From the NCBI GenBank assembly GCA_963573385.1, contig CAUYLG010059264.1, forward strand, positions 124,001 through 188,000: DNA of 64,000 nt, written 5' to 3'. Origin of the DNA: Cacajao melanocephalus. Its lineage: Eukaryota; Chordata; Mammalia; Primates; Pitheciidae. Under the pieces are notes generated by a model. It had not been told where the DNA came from and made no database searches. It was given only the letters and a program-made list of their open reading frames with translations. Of the stretch, positions 12,242 to 29,330 are shown piece by piece; the first letter of the stretch is position 1; each line of letters begins with the position of its first letter. The position numbers were made by a program, and so were the translations under genes.

Positions 12242-13189
12242 GCTCAAATCTGAGTCTAGTTTAAACTCTAGAACTTTACCATTTCTCCTTTTGCCAAATG
12301 GAAAACAAACTGATTTCAGCAAAGACCAGCCAACTCCATCCCTCTCGAAACACGAAATGAAATAAAAAGCACTCCCTGGAGCAGCGGCAGTCATTGGCCC
12401 ATGATGGGGAGGAGTAATTTATCACTGACATTGTTTAGAACCACCAGCACATGGTAATAATAAAATCCAGATCGACTTTTATCGGCTTCGTTATTGCTTC
12501 TACATTCTCTACAGACCATGCACGGGCCGTTACTGGCTGCTCTCAGCCAATTGCTCCCACCGGCCTTTGTCCCCTTGTCAGGCCACTGCCTGAAGGCTGC
12601 TCTGATGCTATGGCAGCCAGTGCCTCCATCAGCAAATGCCCACTCCTCAGACACTTTCCAAATGGCATGCAATAAACTGCCTGGATACTTACCAGATCAG
12701 AGGTAAAGATTCCACTTTTTAAAGATAACAAGTTTGTATGCCCATCAGACTAATTGAAATGACTAGGGGGAAATGAATTGCATTCTCTTTTTAGAAATAA
12801 GTACTTAACTTTCACTTATCCATATCAAGTTGCAACTTTAATTGCTCTTATATGCACAGAAATACTCTGTCTATAAATCTGTCCATTCACTGCAACCATA
12901 TGACCAACTCCAAAAAAATGCAGTTGGCAGCAATCTGCACCCCTACCTGTCCCTAAGGCCAAGTCTGTAATATTCTTCTCTGGAGACTTTTCTTCTTTCT
13001 TCCCAGAGGAGATTAATACATCACTGTCTGCGGCTACTAGCTCCTCCAGTTTTTTCACCAATATCTCCTGCAGAGGGGCCCTACAAGCCAGCCACCAAGG
13101 AGAAAAACCCCATAGGGAAAGATCTAATGGGAACGAGCCCCAGACACCTGGGCTACTCTCTTTCCCTGGTGCAGGTCAATTTCCAATTA

Positions 13190-13372
<183 letters not shown>

Positions 13373-13598
13373 TTAAGCCAACCGCCTCTGCTGCTTTATA
13401 AAAGTGACTGCCAAACTGCACAAGGCTCAGCCTGGCTTCCAGGTCCTCCACAGGCTGGCTCCGGCCCACTCCCATGGCTCCCCACACCCAACTCCATTCA
13501 TCACCGTGTTCCCTCCCCCACCCATCATCACTGCTCCAAATGCCCTTCTCCGCTGCTCTACACACCCAAATCTTACCGCCCTTCAAGGCCCAGTTCAT

Positions 13599-13663
13599 CA
13601 TGCGTGTGCACACACACGCATGCACACACACATGCATGCACACACACGCATGCACACACATGC
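13599..13663. repeat. Alternating purine-pyrimidine tract (CA/GCATGC)
   Basis: 65 bases of unbroken purine-pyrimidine alternation made of CACACA and GCATGC blocks, a candidate Z-DNA segment, about 260 bases from exon 5 in intron 4. Confidence 0.9.
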
Positions 13664-14219
13664 CCCCAGGGCCGACTTCTCCATGAGGCATAGTAGGCTC
13701 CGTGCCTGGGCCTGGAATACTCTTAAAAGCATATTCAAATGTTTTAATTTATTTTAAAAGCAGAATTAAAAGTTAATACACTAAAAATGTATACATAATA
13801 ATGAATCTGGCCTGGATTATATTCATCTTTATACCAATGCAGTCATGAAATACAATTTTCATATTTTTGTATGAAAGGAGCCCACGAAGCCTACAAAGCC
13901 AGTCTGGGTCCCTGAACATGACGGTGTGGCCCTGTCTGCCCCAGCTGCAGCTTCCTCAGGATTGTCTTGAGCCACATCCCACAGTCCTTAGTCCATCCTA
14001 ACTCACATCCTCAATGTCTCATTTGGGAGACACTTATTATGCCCATACTTATGTCTGGGCCCTAAAGCCAAGAGCCAGGAATACAAAGGCAAAGGGGCAG
14101 CAACCTGCTTTGCTCAAGGAGCTCACGCTCAGGGGAGAAAGACATGTAGACATTGTAGTCTTATGGGGCGGTGACAGAGGTGATCTAATGCAGAGAAGAC
14201 AGACCTCCCTTAACCTTGA

Positions 14220-14335
14220 CTGTCAGCTCCCTATGGGCAAAAACCCTTCCAGTGTGCATCTCTGTGCCAGCCCCTCCCGCTTAGCTCCTAGAACCAGACC
14301 ATTCAGATGCACAGTAAACATCTGCTGAATGATAT
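14220..14335 (+). repeat. L2-like 3' end
   Basis: Diverged L2 end pattern (CATCTCTGTGCCAGCCCC ... CAGTAAACATCTGCTGAATG). Confidence 0.45.
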
Positions 14336-14417
14336 CATTAACAACATACAATATATTCCAAAATAATGAGCAGACAGGACTTCAAATGTTCCCAACATAC
14401 AGAAATGATAAATACTC

Positions 14418-15043
<626 letters not shown>

Positions 15044-15141
15044 TCACTTAAATCCAGCCATTCAAAATTCTCCAGAGGACATGAAGAGAAGGAAAAGGAT
15101 TAGCTGACAAGTTTGGGAAAGAAAACCCGATCTGATACTTA

Positions 15142-15534
<393 letters not shown>

Positions 15535-15667
15535 CTAAACAGAAAGTCCCTGGTGTCCTTAGTTCCTCTTCGACAGCCAGCCTCAGCTCTCAAACACAGA
15601 GGGAACTTGGGGATTCCCTAAGCCTATTTTTTCATGCTTTAAGGAGGAAACTATGGTAATATAAAGT

Positions 15668-15960
<293 letters not shown>

Positions 15961-16579
15961 AATGTGACTGACAAAGAACACTGGCAGAGTCAGCTGGCAC
16001 GACTGGGAGTAGAACCCCCCTCTCTATGGTCCCAATCTAAGCCCCTTCCTTTCACCTGCGGTTAGACTGGAATCTAGCTCTTCTCAAACCCCTCTAGTGC
16101 TCTCCTCAGTTGGCCAAAGATTTGCCACTTTCGCCTTCTCTGCTAGCTCTAAAGCGCCGCAAGCGCACCTGAAAAACGAGTGGGCTTGGGGCCTGATGAC
16201 ATCCGTGAAGCTTTGGGTGTTTTGTTGTTGTAATTGTTGATTTTCACTCATTAAAACAATGAGGCCCCAAGCACTAGGTCATCTTGCTCTCCTCTTTCTT
16301 TCTTTCTTACAACAAGCCTCTTACCAAAAAGATGACGGGACATATTTGGGCTCGGTTCTAGGATTCAGTTTGGCACAGTTTGGTCTGTGGCCGTAATACA
16401 TGGATGCTGCTTATGAGGATTAAGATTAACGGGCCCTGGACCAGGGGCTCTTAACCCAAGGACCTGTTAACGTGTGGAAAGAAACGCCGGAGCTCCAGCT
16501 TTCGTCATATTCTCAGGGCTATCGGTGACCCCCAGACAGTTCACAGTTATCAAGAACCACAGCCCTAGGTGGTGAAGAA

Positions 16580-16800
16580 CAAGCAGCTCCACAGGCTTTG
16601 GGGTCAAACCAATTGGAATTCACATCCAGTCCCTACAGCTTGCTAAGCAGCAACTTCAGCCAAGTCACTGACCCCATACCCTCAGTTTTCTCATCTGTAA
16701 AATGGTGAAAAAGTACAATTAACTTCACAGAGTTGTGGTGAGCATCACAAGAGGTCTTGCAGGCAAAGCATTTTTGCAGAGTGTCTGGTGTAGGACAAAG
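16580..16800 (+). repeat. MIR
   Basis: CTCAGTTTTCTCATCTGTAA and AAATGG, MIR core. Confidence 0.7.
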
Positions 16801-17681
16801 GCTCAACAAATGGGCCTGTGAGAATTTTCAGGCACTGTGGGAGTGAATCTACCATAGCACTCACTCTGCTGTTGCCCAGCAGGAACACTCCTTCTAACTC
16901 ACAGCTACCACCTCCCTCCCATGTGGGAATCTTTTTATTTTCCTGCAAATGGGCTGAGTCTCCCCAGAAGTTAACCTAAAGTCAGGACTTGCTGCACTTT
17001 GCATTTCAATATAGGGTCTTTCTTTCTCTTCTATCCATATTCCAAACAGAGAGGCAACATCCAAAGCAAAGATGTGACAAGATCGGATGACTGTGGCCAC
17101 CCTCCGCAGGGACTCTGGCCTATTGAACATTTACTCAGTTAATCTTCCTATCTTCCTGTTAATAGTTCAAGGAAAACCAAACAAGGTCCCTTGCCTAAGT
17201 CAGCTGCTCTTCATTCAGGGAGATTTATGTAACCCAGCCAAATACTCGAAGGACGAAAAGATTTTCCCCTTTCAATGCCAGGAGATAGTGGCACTGTAGA
17301 CAGAGTGGTATAGGTGAAAAGCAGCATAGGGCAGTGATGGTGAAGGTATTTCAGGTTATCCCTTAGTAGGGGTGGCAAAGGCCTTTCCTTGTATGTTGTG
17401 TCCCACCCTATTGGCAAACAAAAGTAGGATCAGGACTAGGCAGTGGTACACAGGAAGACAAACAGCATAATGGACTCCCAGGACCCAGGGAAGTTTTTAA
17501 GACCTTGATAACTCTGGTTTGAACTGAGAAAGATTTATAGAGACGAATTTTACATCAGTCCTTTGTTCCTAGGGACAAGACACCTCTTCAAGTTTCACCT
17601 TAACTTTTAACTCTGCTCTTCCAACTAGGTCCCTAGAGGGTGATGAGAACAGAAGGTACGGTTGCAAGAAGTGCATGGATG

Positions 17682-17846
17682 TGGCCAGGAAGGGTGGCAC
17701 ATGCCTGTAGTCTCAGCTACTTGGGAGGCTGAGGCAGGAGGATCACTTGAACCTGTGGGGCAGAGGTTGTAGTGAGCTGAGATCATGCCACTGCACTTCA
17801 GCCTGAGTGACAGAGTAAGACTCTGCCTCAAAAAAAAAAAAAAAAA
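17682..17846 (+). mobile_element. Monomer-sized Alu (internal deletion)
   Basis: Starts GGCCAGGAAGGGTGGC and jumps to the right monomer, ends in 18 A. Possible target duplication CATGGATGT / CATAGATGT. Confidence 0.85.
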
Positions 17847-17929
17847 GAAGCCCATAGATGTAAGGAAAAGTCTCATTTACCATCTATATATACAAGAATT
17901 TCAGAACATTTCTGAAAATTTGTGATCTG

Positions 17930-18065
17930 GAGTCAGAGGAATCCAGGTTAAAACTCAACAGCTTGCCCAAAATCACAATCTCAGTAAATGGCAGAGGCAG
18001 GATACGAACAAACCCCAACTTGTCTGATGCCAAAGACATTTGCTATTTCCACTGTACCATCCTGC
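17930..18065 (-). repeat. MIR
   Basis: Reverse MIR: AGCTTGCCCAAAATCACAAT and GGCAGAGGCAGGATACGAAC. Confidence 0.55.
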
Positions 18066-18238
18066 CTGCTTGTAATCATTCCAGAAAGAAAAGCCTAGTA
18101 GGTGAAAAAACCGAGTTTGCCCTTGAAACATGTACTTCGTGGGGCTTGGTATAATGCCTAAATAAAATCTAATATGTATTTGCTCATCAATCAAAAAAAT
18201 CTCTTTGGGGTTCCAAAAAAGAAAACAGAATTATCTGA

Positions 18239-18575
<337 letters not shown>

Positions 18576-18612
18576 TGAAATCAGGAAATCATGTCTAAGA
18601 AAATGTTTCTTG

Positions 18613-18615
<3 letters not shown>

Positions 18616-18645
<30 letters not shown>
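18616..18645. repeat. (GT)n microsatellite
   Basis: 15 perfect GT units. Confidence 0.97.
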
Positions 18646-18647
<2 letters not shown>

Positions 18648-18969
18648 AATATGACTATGTGTGATGTGCATTAGAAAATTAGCAAGTATATAACTGTTGC
18701 TATGTATTGTAAGAAAGATGGGACCAGGCCAAGAAACACAATTAGAAGGTGACCCAGGCCCAACTGCTTTTCTGGAAGAACAGTATCACATAAGCCTGTG
18801 GGTCTCGTAGAGGTATGGACAGAACTGCTTAGCAGTAGAAAAATCACTGGGCAGTGAAACTGAAGTCCCAGCTAAACCTCCCATGTAAATATTGATCCTT
18901 TAGATTTGGCCATTTCTGCAGTGTCAATCCACCCACTAAGCCCAGCCCTAAGAGAAAGACTGTGATTCT

Positions 18970-19140
18970 AAGAGGAGACACTAACAATAATAATATGAGG
19001 TAGGTATTACTATTCCCTTTTTAAAAGAAGCTTAAATCACTTGTCCAAGGTCATATGGTTGGTGAATGCTGACACCAGAATTCATGCCCAGATAACTTGA
19101 CATCTGGAGCCTGTGTTCTTAGCCACTACTATATTTTCTA
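18970..19140 (-). repeat. MIR
   Basis: Reverse MIR: GAGGTAGGTATTACTATTCC, TTGTCCAAGGTCATATGG. Confidence 0.7.
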
Positions 19141-19159
19141 TGCTCACTCTAAAGGCTGC

Positions 19160-19370
19160 CATCAAATTACATGATTGACAGTCAGATGATCTGAGCTGTA
19201 CTTCATCTCTATCTCTTATTAGATGTGTGAGCTTGGGCAAGTCCTGCCCCTTCCAAGCCCCAACTTATCAGAAAACTAAGGCAATTTAATAATCATAATA
19301 AAGACTACTATTCAAGGTTGTTATGAGAATGAAGTAAAAAAAATAGTAAAACTGAAAAGTTCTATACAAA
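19160..19370 (+). repeat. MIR
   Basis: GTGAGCTTGGGCAAGTC and GGTTGTTATGAGAATGAAG, MIR pattern. Confidence 0.6.
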
Positions 19371-19756
19371 TGCTGCTTAAAATTATGTGTCCCATGATTT
19401 GCAACTGTGTGATTAAGACATCATTCATATGGAAAAGACTAGGTGTTAAGGCATTATCTTAAATGTGCTTTTAATCACCACTTTCCAAAATTATCAGTAA
19501 GGTTATTTTATTTTCATGATTTAAAATGTGTAAAAGAGATGTTGGCTATTGTTATAATTGCAATGATCACCATTCACTAGGACTGAAAATAGTCTCCTGA
19601 GTTCATGCCTTATCAAAAAATTAGAAGCCCAGGTTTTCTGATCCAAACCACGTGTGATGTTTCCCAAAGACAGCAACTTTGGAAAAGTCCAATTTAGCCC
19701 ACATTCATTGCCTGGATTTCCCCTGCCAATGGTGAGTCTCAGGCAACATCCAGTTA

Positions 19757-19888
<132 letters not shown>

Positions 19889-20199
19889 TTAAAATACCAT
19901 GGATGTCCAATACCACTGGGATTTGGGAAATCCACAGAAAACTTCATTTAATAATTAATCAACTTTTCCAGTCTCTCCCACCACTCTCTAAGCTTTAAGA
20001 GCACTGCTCGGAGTTCCCACCTTGTAGCATACCATTCCACATACCTGTAACTTCCCTTAGGTAAGCAAAGATGCCTCCTATCCTGCTTTATCTGGTTCAC
20101 TTCTATTCATTCTTCAGGATTCAACCTGGCATGATTTCCTTTACTAAAATCTCAGCCTGAGCTAGAAGCCCTTCCCCTGTGCTACTCCAGTAACTCATG

Positions 20200-20440
20200 C
20201 ACACTCCTCCTGTAGCATTTTTTCTCTATAATATTGAGACTATGCAGTACATATACTTTTGTGTTCTACTTTTTCATTTAACATCATACTGGGAGAGCAT
20301 TTTCCATGACATAAAATATGTCTTAAAACATGGCTTTTACTGTCTACTTGATATTCCACTTGATGAATAGATAGATGATAATTTGACCTTTCTGCTATTG
20401 CTGGTGCTTCAGATTGTTTGGGGGTTTTGTTTGTTTGTTG
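20200..20440 (-). repeat. Old L1 3' fragment
   Basis: Pattern of L1 3' region in reverse: CATTTTCCATGACATAAAAT, GATATTCCACTTGATGAATA. Confidence 0.5.
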
Positions 20441-20537
20441 TTTTATTTCTGATATTTAAAAAATAAAAAAACAGTTTTTGATTTCCAAAGAACTCTGATA
20501 TGGTTCTATATTAAACTCTTTAAAAAATCTTTTTGGG

Positions 20538-20778
20538 GATGGATGCAGTGGCTCATGCCTGTAATCACTTCGGGAGGCTGAGGCGGGTGGATCAGCTGAG
20601 GTCAGGAGTTGGAGACCAGCCTCGCCAACATGGCGAAACCCTGTCTCCACTAAAAATGCAAAAATCAGATGGGCATGGTGGCACATGCCTGTAATCCCAG
20701 CTACTCGGGAGGCTGAGGCAGGAGAATCACTTCAACCCAGGAGGCAGGGGTTGCAATGAGCCAAGATCATGCCACAGC
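20538..20778 (+). mobile_element. Alu, 3' truncated
   Basis: Alu start to GATCATGCCACAGCG, then non-Alu DNA; the end of the right monomer is missing. Confidence 0.88.
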
Positions 20779-20856
20779 GTGATCAGAGTCAGACTGGGCA
20801 GAAGAAAATACAGCAAGATAATGACAGTGATGTACTAGGATGATAAGAACATGGGT

Positions 20857-21155
20857 GTGGCCAGGCACAATGGTTCATACCTGTAATGCCAGCACTTAGG
20901 GAGGCCAAGGCAGGCGAATCACCTGAGGTCAGGAGTTTGAGACCAGCCTGGCCAACGTGGTGAAACCCCGCCCCTACTAAGAATACAAGATTAGCCGGGC
21001 ATGGTGGCATGCTCCTGTAATCCCAGCTACTTGGGAGGCTGAGTCAGGAGAATTGATTAAACCCAGGAGGCGGAGGTTGCATGATCTAGGTTGTGCCACT
21101 GCACTCCAGCCTGGGAGACAGAGCAAGACTCCGTCTCTCAAAAAAAAAAAATAAA
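20857..21155 (+). mobile_element. Alu
   Basis: Full-length with A tail; target duplication AAGAACAT. Confidence 0.92.
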
Positions 21156-21889
21156 GAACAGAACAAGAACATAGGTGATGTTTTTAATACTTTCCTGTCT
21201 TTTCTAAATTTTCCACAATGAGCATGTATAAATTATCTCATGGACCAAAAAAACACCGTTACCATAAAACTATCAAGGATAGTTTGCATAGATAGCACAT
21301 CAGAATGAAAAATAAAGGCAAAAGAATCCCTCTCTGGAAGCAAGCGGACTGAAAGTAGAGTACTCAAGACCAAACAAAACCAAAGATGGGGCTGGTCTTG
21401 CTACTATTTCTGTAAAGAATCCCAAAGAGGCAACATACTCAAATCTCCAAGCTTGAGAATGACATTCAGCCTTTTCTTTTCTTCCTTTCTTTTTATTTTT
21501 TCATAGCAAACACCTTTTTTCTATAGCTTCTTTTTTAAGTTGAGAGAGAGATATATATCACATTGTACATCTTAAAGATATACAATTTTTATTTGTCAAT
21601 TATACCTCAATAAAGCTGGGTGGGGTGGGGGTGGGGAAGAAAGCAATTTTCTTTCTGCCGAAGATCAAAACCATGACTCTGTGAAAATAAACTTTTCTAC
21701 CGGCTGGGCCAGGACTCGCTTCTTCCAGTTTTCCCAGGTACTCTGTGTCTGTGTCAGCACTTGGTATAGCAGGGACTCTATTTATATATGAGCTTCTCCC
21801 TTAGGGTCACTTTCTTCTCACTAAGCCTACCACATCATAACGGCTTTAAAAATGTTTGGTGAGTAAGCAAATGAGCTAAAGTTTATAAA

Positions 21890-22310
21890 ATAACGAACAT
21901 GGAAATATAAATCAGTTGAGCCCTTTGGGAAAGCAATGTAACAATATGTTTATCCGGTTTGGCTAATTGCTATTCCTGGGAATTCATCCTAGGAAACTGA
22001 ACTTAAGACATCAAAAAGCTATATGCATAAAGTTATTCATTCATTGAAACATTATAATTGCAAAATATTGAAAATAATTGTACAGCAATAGGGAAATGAT
22101 TAAATTATGATACATCTACTTGGCAATATCATCCCATCATCACAACAATGTTTATGAAACACGCAAATCATTAACCATATAATATTAAGTGAAAAAAGCA
22201 GAACACAAAGTTATATGCCATTCCAAGCTTGTAGTTCAATAAAATCACTTACGAATATTAACAAAGACAGAAATACAACTTTTTTTTAATGGCATGACTG
22301 TAAATAAATT
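21890..22310 (+). repeat. Old L1 (L1M type) 3' fragment
   Basis: Typical L1 3' phrasing: GGGAATTCATCCTAGGAAAC, TAGGGAAATGATTAAATTAT, TTAAGTGAAAAAAGCAGAAC. Confidence 0.7.
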
Positions 22311-22326
22311 TAGAAAATATTAATAA

Positions 22327-22606
22327 GGCTGGGTACAGTGGCTCACGCCTGTAATCCCAATACTTTGGGAGGCCAAGGCGAGCAGATCATAAGGTCAGGA
22401 GTTTGAGACCAGCCTGACCAACATGGTCAAACCTTGTCTCTACTAAAATACAAAAAAATAGTTGGGCATCATGGTGGGTGCCTGTAATCTTAGCTACTTG
22501 GGAGGCTGTGGCAGGAGAATGGTTTGAACCCGGGAGGTGGAGGTTGCAGTGAGCCTAGATTGTACCACTGCACTCCAGCCTGGGCAACAGGGCGAGACTC
22601 TGTCTC

Positions 22607-22636
<30 letters not shown>
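22327..22636 (+). mobile_element. Alu
   Basis: Full-length; A tail then AAAGAAA units; target duplication AAATATTAAT. Confidence 0.93.
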
Positions 22637-22637
<1 letters not shown>

Positions 22638-22739
22638 ATGAAATATTAATGAAATTAGGGGAAAACAATGAAATTAACAAAGAGTATGAGTAAGATAAGT
22701 AGTCATCAACCTTGAAGCTCTGAAACTACCATTTGTACT

Positions 22740-22985
22740 TTTAAGATAAATAATAGTTACTATTTATTTAGGGCCCAATATGTACAAGGCACATTTTATA
22801 TGAATTACTGAATTTAATCCTCAGGACAATTCTGTGAGATAGGAAACACTGTCTTCATTTTATATGCGGCAAGGCTAAGGCTGGCGGAGGGGTAAATCAC
22901 AGAGCTAGTCAGTAGCAGGGTTGAGATGAGCAGCCAGTTCTACCCAACTCGGGAGGCCACATGACATTCTATTTGATACCCTAGG
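22740..22985 (-). repeat. MIR
   Basis: Reverse MIR: ACTATTTATTTAGGGCCC, TTTAATCCTCAGGACAATTC. Confidence 0.75.
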
Positions 22986-23084
22986 TGACTCAGGTAGGAA
23001 ATGGCCCCACTAGGTAGCATGGTCTAGAAATATCAACAGGATCCACAGAGGTAAGATGAATTCACAGCTTGCAGATTTATAATA

Positions 23085-23384
<300 letters not shown>

Positions 23385-23539
23385 AGAAACTGAACCAATG
23401 TTTGAACCAAGATCTACTGACCCTCGAGTGTATGCTTTTGTACCCATCATGCTGCCATCACAAAGCTATGTTTGGGACATACATCTTTTAAGATATGCCA
23501 CTTAAAAGAAACCTAGCATTTGCCAGCCCTGCTGAGCAC

Positions 23540-23650
23540 TGATCTGACCCAACGAATCAAGGCCTATATTCCTGGACATCTCTGCAGCTCCCATATCTAG
23601 GATCCTGTAGGGCAGCAGATGCTCAAAATATGTTGGTTGACTGAAAAAAA
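23540..23650 (+). repeat. L2-like fragment
   Basis: ATGCTCAAAATATGTTGGTT resembles the L2 3' end; weak. Confidence 0.35.
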
Positions 23651-23769
23651 TGAATGGATCTTCCCCATGGCAACTGAGAGCAAAGGGCACATAAAAAAAT
23701 CTAACAAGCCATTTGTAGTAGCTGAAGCTGGTGAATATCAGCTGATCAGGGAAAGGGGTTAAAAAAAAT

Positions 23770-24030
23770 TGATGATAATAATGGCTACACTTAAAAAGAT
23801 CTTACTATGCACCAGGGTTGTGAGTGTTTTACATATATTAACTCATTTAATCATCACATAATCCAATCAGTACACATTTTACAGAAGAGGAAACAAGACT
23901 CAAAGAGTCAATACACTGCCTAATGGTCCAAGATTGGCAAATGGCAGAGCCAAGATTCAAAGCCACCCTGACTGAAGGGCTCCTTCTCTTAGACATTACA
24001 TACCCCAACCTCCTTATGCACTCTGCCCTC
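23770..24030 (-). repeat. MIR
   Basis: Reverse MIR: TTACTATGCACCAGGGTTG, TTAACTCATTTAATCATCAC, GGCAAATGGCAGAGCC. Confidence 0.8.
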
Positions 24031-24654
24031 ACTTACCAGAGCATACAGACTCCTGCTCTCTCAAAGCCTTTGCTGATCTGAGACACTAGCATGTATGAAT
24101 GAATGAATGAAGAGACTGTCTCCAAAGTTCACACCAACCAAGCCAGAGAACTCATGAGAGACAAAATTTAATCTATGCCCTTTTACCCTGCACCTCTAAA
24201 ATTCTTTCCATCAATGAACCTAGAAATCACCTTCCAAACCCAAGGGAATGTTCTAGGTATTTATTTTCATAATAGCCTCCTTCTAGAAACCAAACTTGAC
24301 TTCTGCCAGGATATGCCATTATGGCTACATTCATTAATAAAATCATACTTCTCCTCTGTCTCTGAGCTTAGCACTTTTCCCTAAACATAAACCCTCATAA
24401 ATCGCTTGGAAATGAAGTTGATCCTTTACCATTATAAACTCCTACAGAAAACTCTTCTAAATCTCGCTTTGGTGCCTACCTACCCAACCCTACACCTCCC
24501 CATGGGGTGGGAAGATGGGGAGGAACATTGCTTTTAAAAGGTGTTTCTTACCAAAGTCAAAGCTGATCCGGAGAGTACCAAAGCACCACCTTGCATTTAC
24601 CATCTTGTTATTATCACCTATAATATGGGGATAATATGAGCAGACACCTCTAGA

Positions 24655-24862
24655 ACAGATTTTCTCGACAGTGACCCTACTGACATTTGGGACCATGTAG
24701 TTGTTGGGAGAGACTCTCCTATGAATTCTAGGAAATTTAGCAGCATCCCTGACTTTAACCTCTAAATACCAGCACATACACTCCGAGGATTGTGGAGGGC
24801 TGAGGGTGGGGTGGGGTGGGGTGGGGGGAATAACTACCCCCAGTTGAGAACCACTGCTCTAG
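24655..24862 (-). mobile_element. MER20 (hAT-Charlie DNA transposon)
   Basis: TGACATTTGGGACC, TTTAGCAGCATCCCTGAC and AGTTGAGAACCACTGC match MER20 in reverse. It contains a GGGGT expansion at 24804-24828. Confidence 0.75.
24804..24828 (+). repeat. (GGGGT)n
   Basis: Short pentanucleotide run inside the MER20; four or more G runs. Confidence 0.9.
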
Positions 24863-25539
24863 AGTTATTATGAGAACTAAATGTATTTCACATCGAAGGC
24901 TAAGCACCGAGTCTAGTACTTATCATCATCATGTTATTCAATATGCATCAAACCACTCTTGAATCATCATTCATAGCTATGCCAACATCTCACACACTAC
25001 AGATGTTCACTGTCCACTTGATTATTCATGCCTCACTTTTGCTGCTGGCTGCAGAAGTTCACAGACCACAATCCAGTCACTCTGTGAACCCATTTCACTA
25101 CCTAGCCTGAGGACACGGATACAGTGCTCTTGAATTCTTGAGATTTATCCACGTTAATTCAAGGCTGGGGCAGCACAAGGGCCATGTACAAAGAACAGAG
25201 AAAACTAACAGAATAAAATTGGGCCTTGGGCAAGAGTCTTCTGAATCACGGTAGCCAAAATAATGGACTCCCTGCTGAAAAATGAAGTTGCTATTTCTTA
25301 GTATTGAGATTCTTGAGAATACAATGGGGCATTAAAAAGGAAACTAAGAAGAATAAACATGAGAAATGAAGAGATGAAGATATCCTTTCTGTTTATAGCA
25401 CATCACAAACCTAAGAAAACTCACAAAGTTAACTAAAAAGCTGCAAATGATTTGCAAATATGGGTAAATTAATCAGAACCAAGGTAAATTCTCCTAAATA
25501 ACAGCATTGCTATAAGCCTGTGAAAACCAGTTAATATAA

Positions 25540-26320
<781 letters not shown>

Positions 26321-26349
26321 TGAATAACTCCAAAATCACTCTCTACACA

Positions 26350-26648
<299 letters not shown>

Positions 26649-26939
26649 TTATAATAAATGTTTTAATAAATGTCCCAAAAATAACTAGCAAAGGAATCAC
26701 TATTTAATCAACAGTGACTATTTCTTAAATAATCACTGGGATAACATGATACAAATGTGAAGAAAAATTAATTTTAGACCCATCGCTAATAGCATACACG
26801 TCAATGAGACCTGGGAACGCTAAAGTGAAATCTTAAGGATCACATCAGAAAAATGCTAGAGGGGGGAAATGATTTTTAAAACCTGGCCTGCCTTCCCTGA
26901 ACCACAGTCTCAAGCATTGATGGTGGCTATCTGAATTGT

Positions 26940-27645
<706 letters not shown>

Positions 27646-27892
27646 AAAACTATAAAACATAGGCTACACACTCAAAATCATTTTTCTAAATAAGAAGATG
27701 ATTTAGAAGTATGTGAACACGCACACTAAATAGTGTTAAATGAAAAAAGAAAACAGAGCATAAAATGGTCTGTGTATATATAATGATTACAATTGCTTTC
27801 TTGGGCCATTGTCACTCAAGTTCCCTCTCTCCCAAGAGTCACCAGACAATGTGGCCTGACCACCTGAGGGAATCCTTTTGCACATAAATAAA

Positions 27893-28402
<510 letters not shown>

Positions 28403-28599
28403 TGATCTTTGCCTGGCTGACCGTTGATCAAAATTCAGGACTCCCAGCTTTAACGTCATGACCTGTCACTCTAACTGAACTCCCAAACCACATCTGACGG
28501 TACCATAGTTTGTCAGATTTTTCCTTCATAATCCTTATCACAGTTTATAGTTAAGTTTTCATTTGTGTGATGATGTGTGTCACATCTGCTGCTCTCACT

Positions 28600-28715
28600 G
28601 AACTGTAAGCTCTATGAAAGCAGTGATCACGCCTGGCTGGTTCACCACTATATACCTAGCTAATCATCCCACACATAATAGATGCTTAATAGACATTTAC
28701 CCAAATGAAACAATA
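28600..28715 (+). repeat. L2 3' end
   Basis: ACTGTAAGCTCTATGAAAGC, CACATAATAGATGCTTAATA, L2 end pattern. Confidence 0.7.
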
Positions 28716-29030
28716 AATGTCTATTTGTTTTAACTTTCTTCATTCCATAGAAAAGAAAGTAAACCTCTGGAAAAAGGAGTTTTCCTAGGCCACTGAAGCA
28801 GATGGTGGCCAAGCTGGGATTGGAATCATGACCACTGCTGCCTGTGCTGCTGTCCTTACTCCAGGAGTAAGGACAGGGAAGAAATGTGTCAAGTGAAATT
28901 AGAAGTAGGGAAAGGATGCAGAGAGTTTCCATCTATCCTATAAAATTCTCTAAAGGCTTATAAATGAGGAGTTTTAATTTTTTGATAGCTTATTCCTTTT
29001 CATTAAGAATGCCCAAATAGTGGTACTCTG

Positions 29031-29330
29031 GCCAGGTGCAGTGACTCATGCCTGTAATCTCAGCACGTTGGGAGGCCGAGGCGGGTGGATCACTTGAGGT
29101 CAGGAGTTCAAGACCAGCCTGGCCAACATGGTAAAACCCCATCTCTACTAAAAATACAAAAATTAGCTGGCTGTGGTGATGTGTGCCTATAATCCCATGT
29201 AATCCCAGCTACTCAGGAGGCTGAGGCATGAGAATTGCTTGAACCCAGGAGGCAGAGGTTGCAGCGAGCCAAGATCGCATCACTGCACTCCAGCCTGGGT
29301 GATAGAGTGAGACTCAGTTAAAAAAAAAAA
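29031..29330 (+). mobile_element. Alu
   Basis: Full-length with a small duplication ATCCCATGTAATCCCAG (about 29193-29209). Confidence 0.93.

Noticed and set aside
13599..13663. CRISPR-like or satellite array
   Set aside because: The repetition is simple dinucleotide and GCATGC alternation; no spacers. No CRISPR array is expected or seen in this genome.
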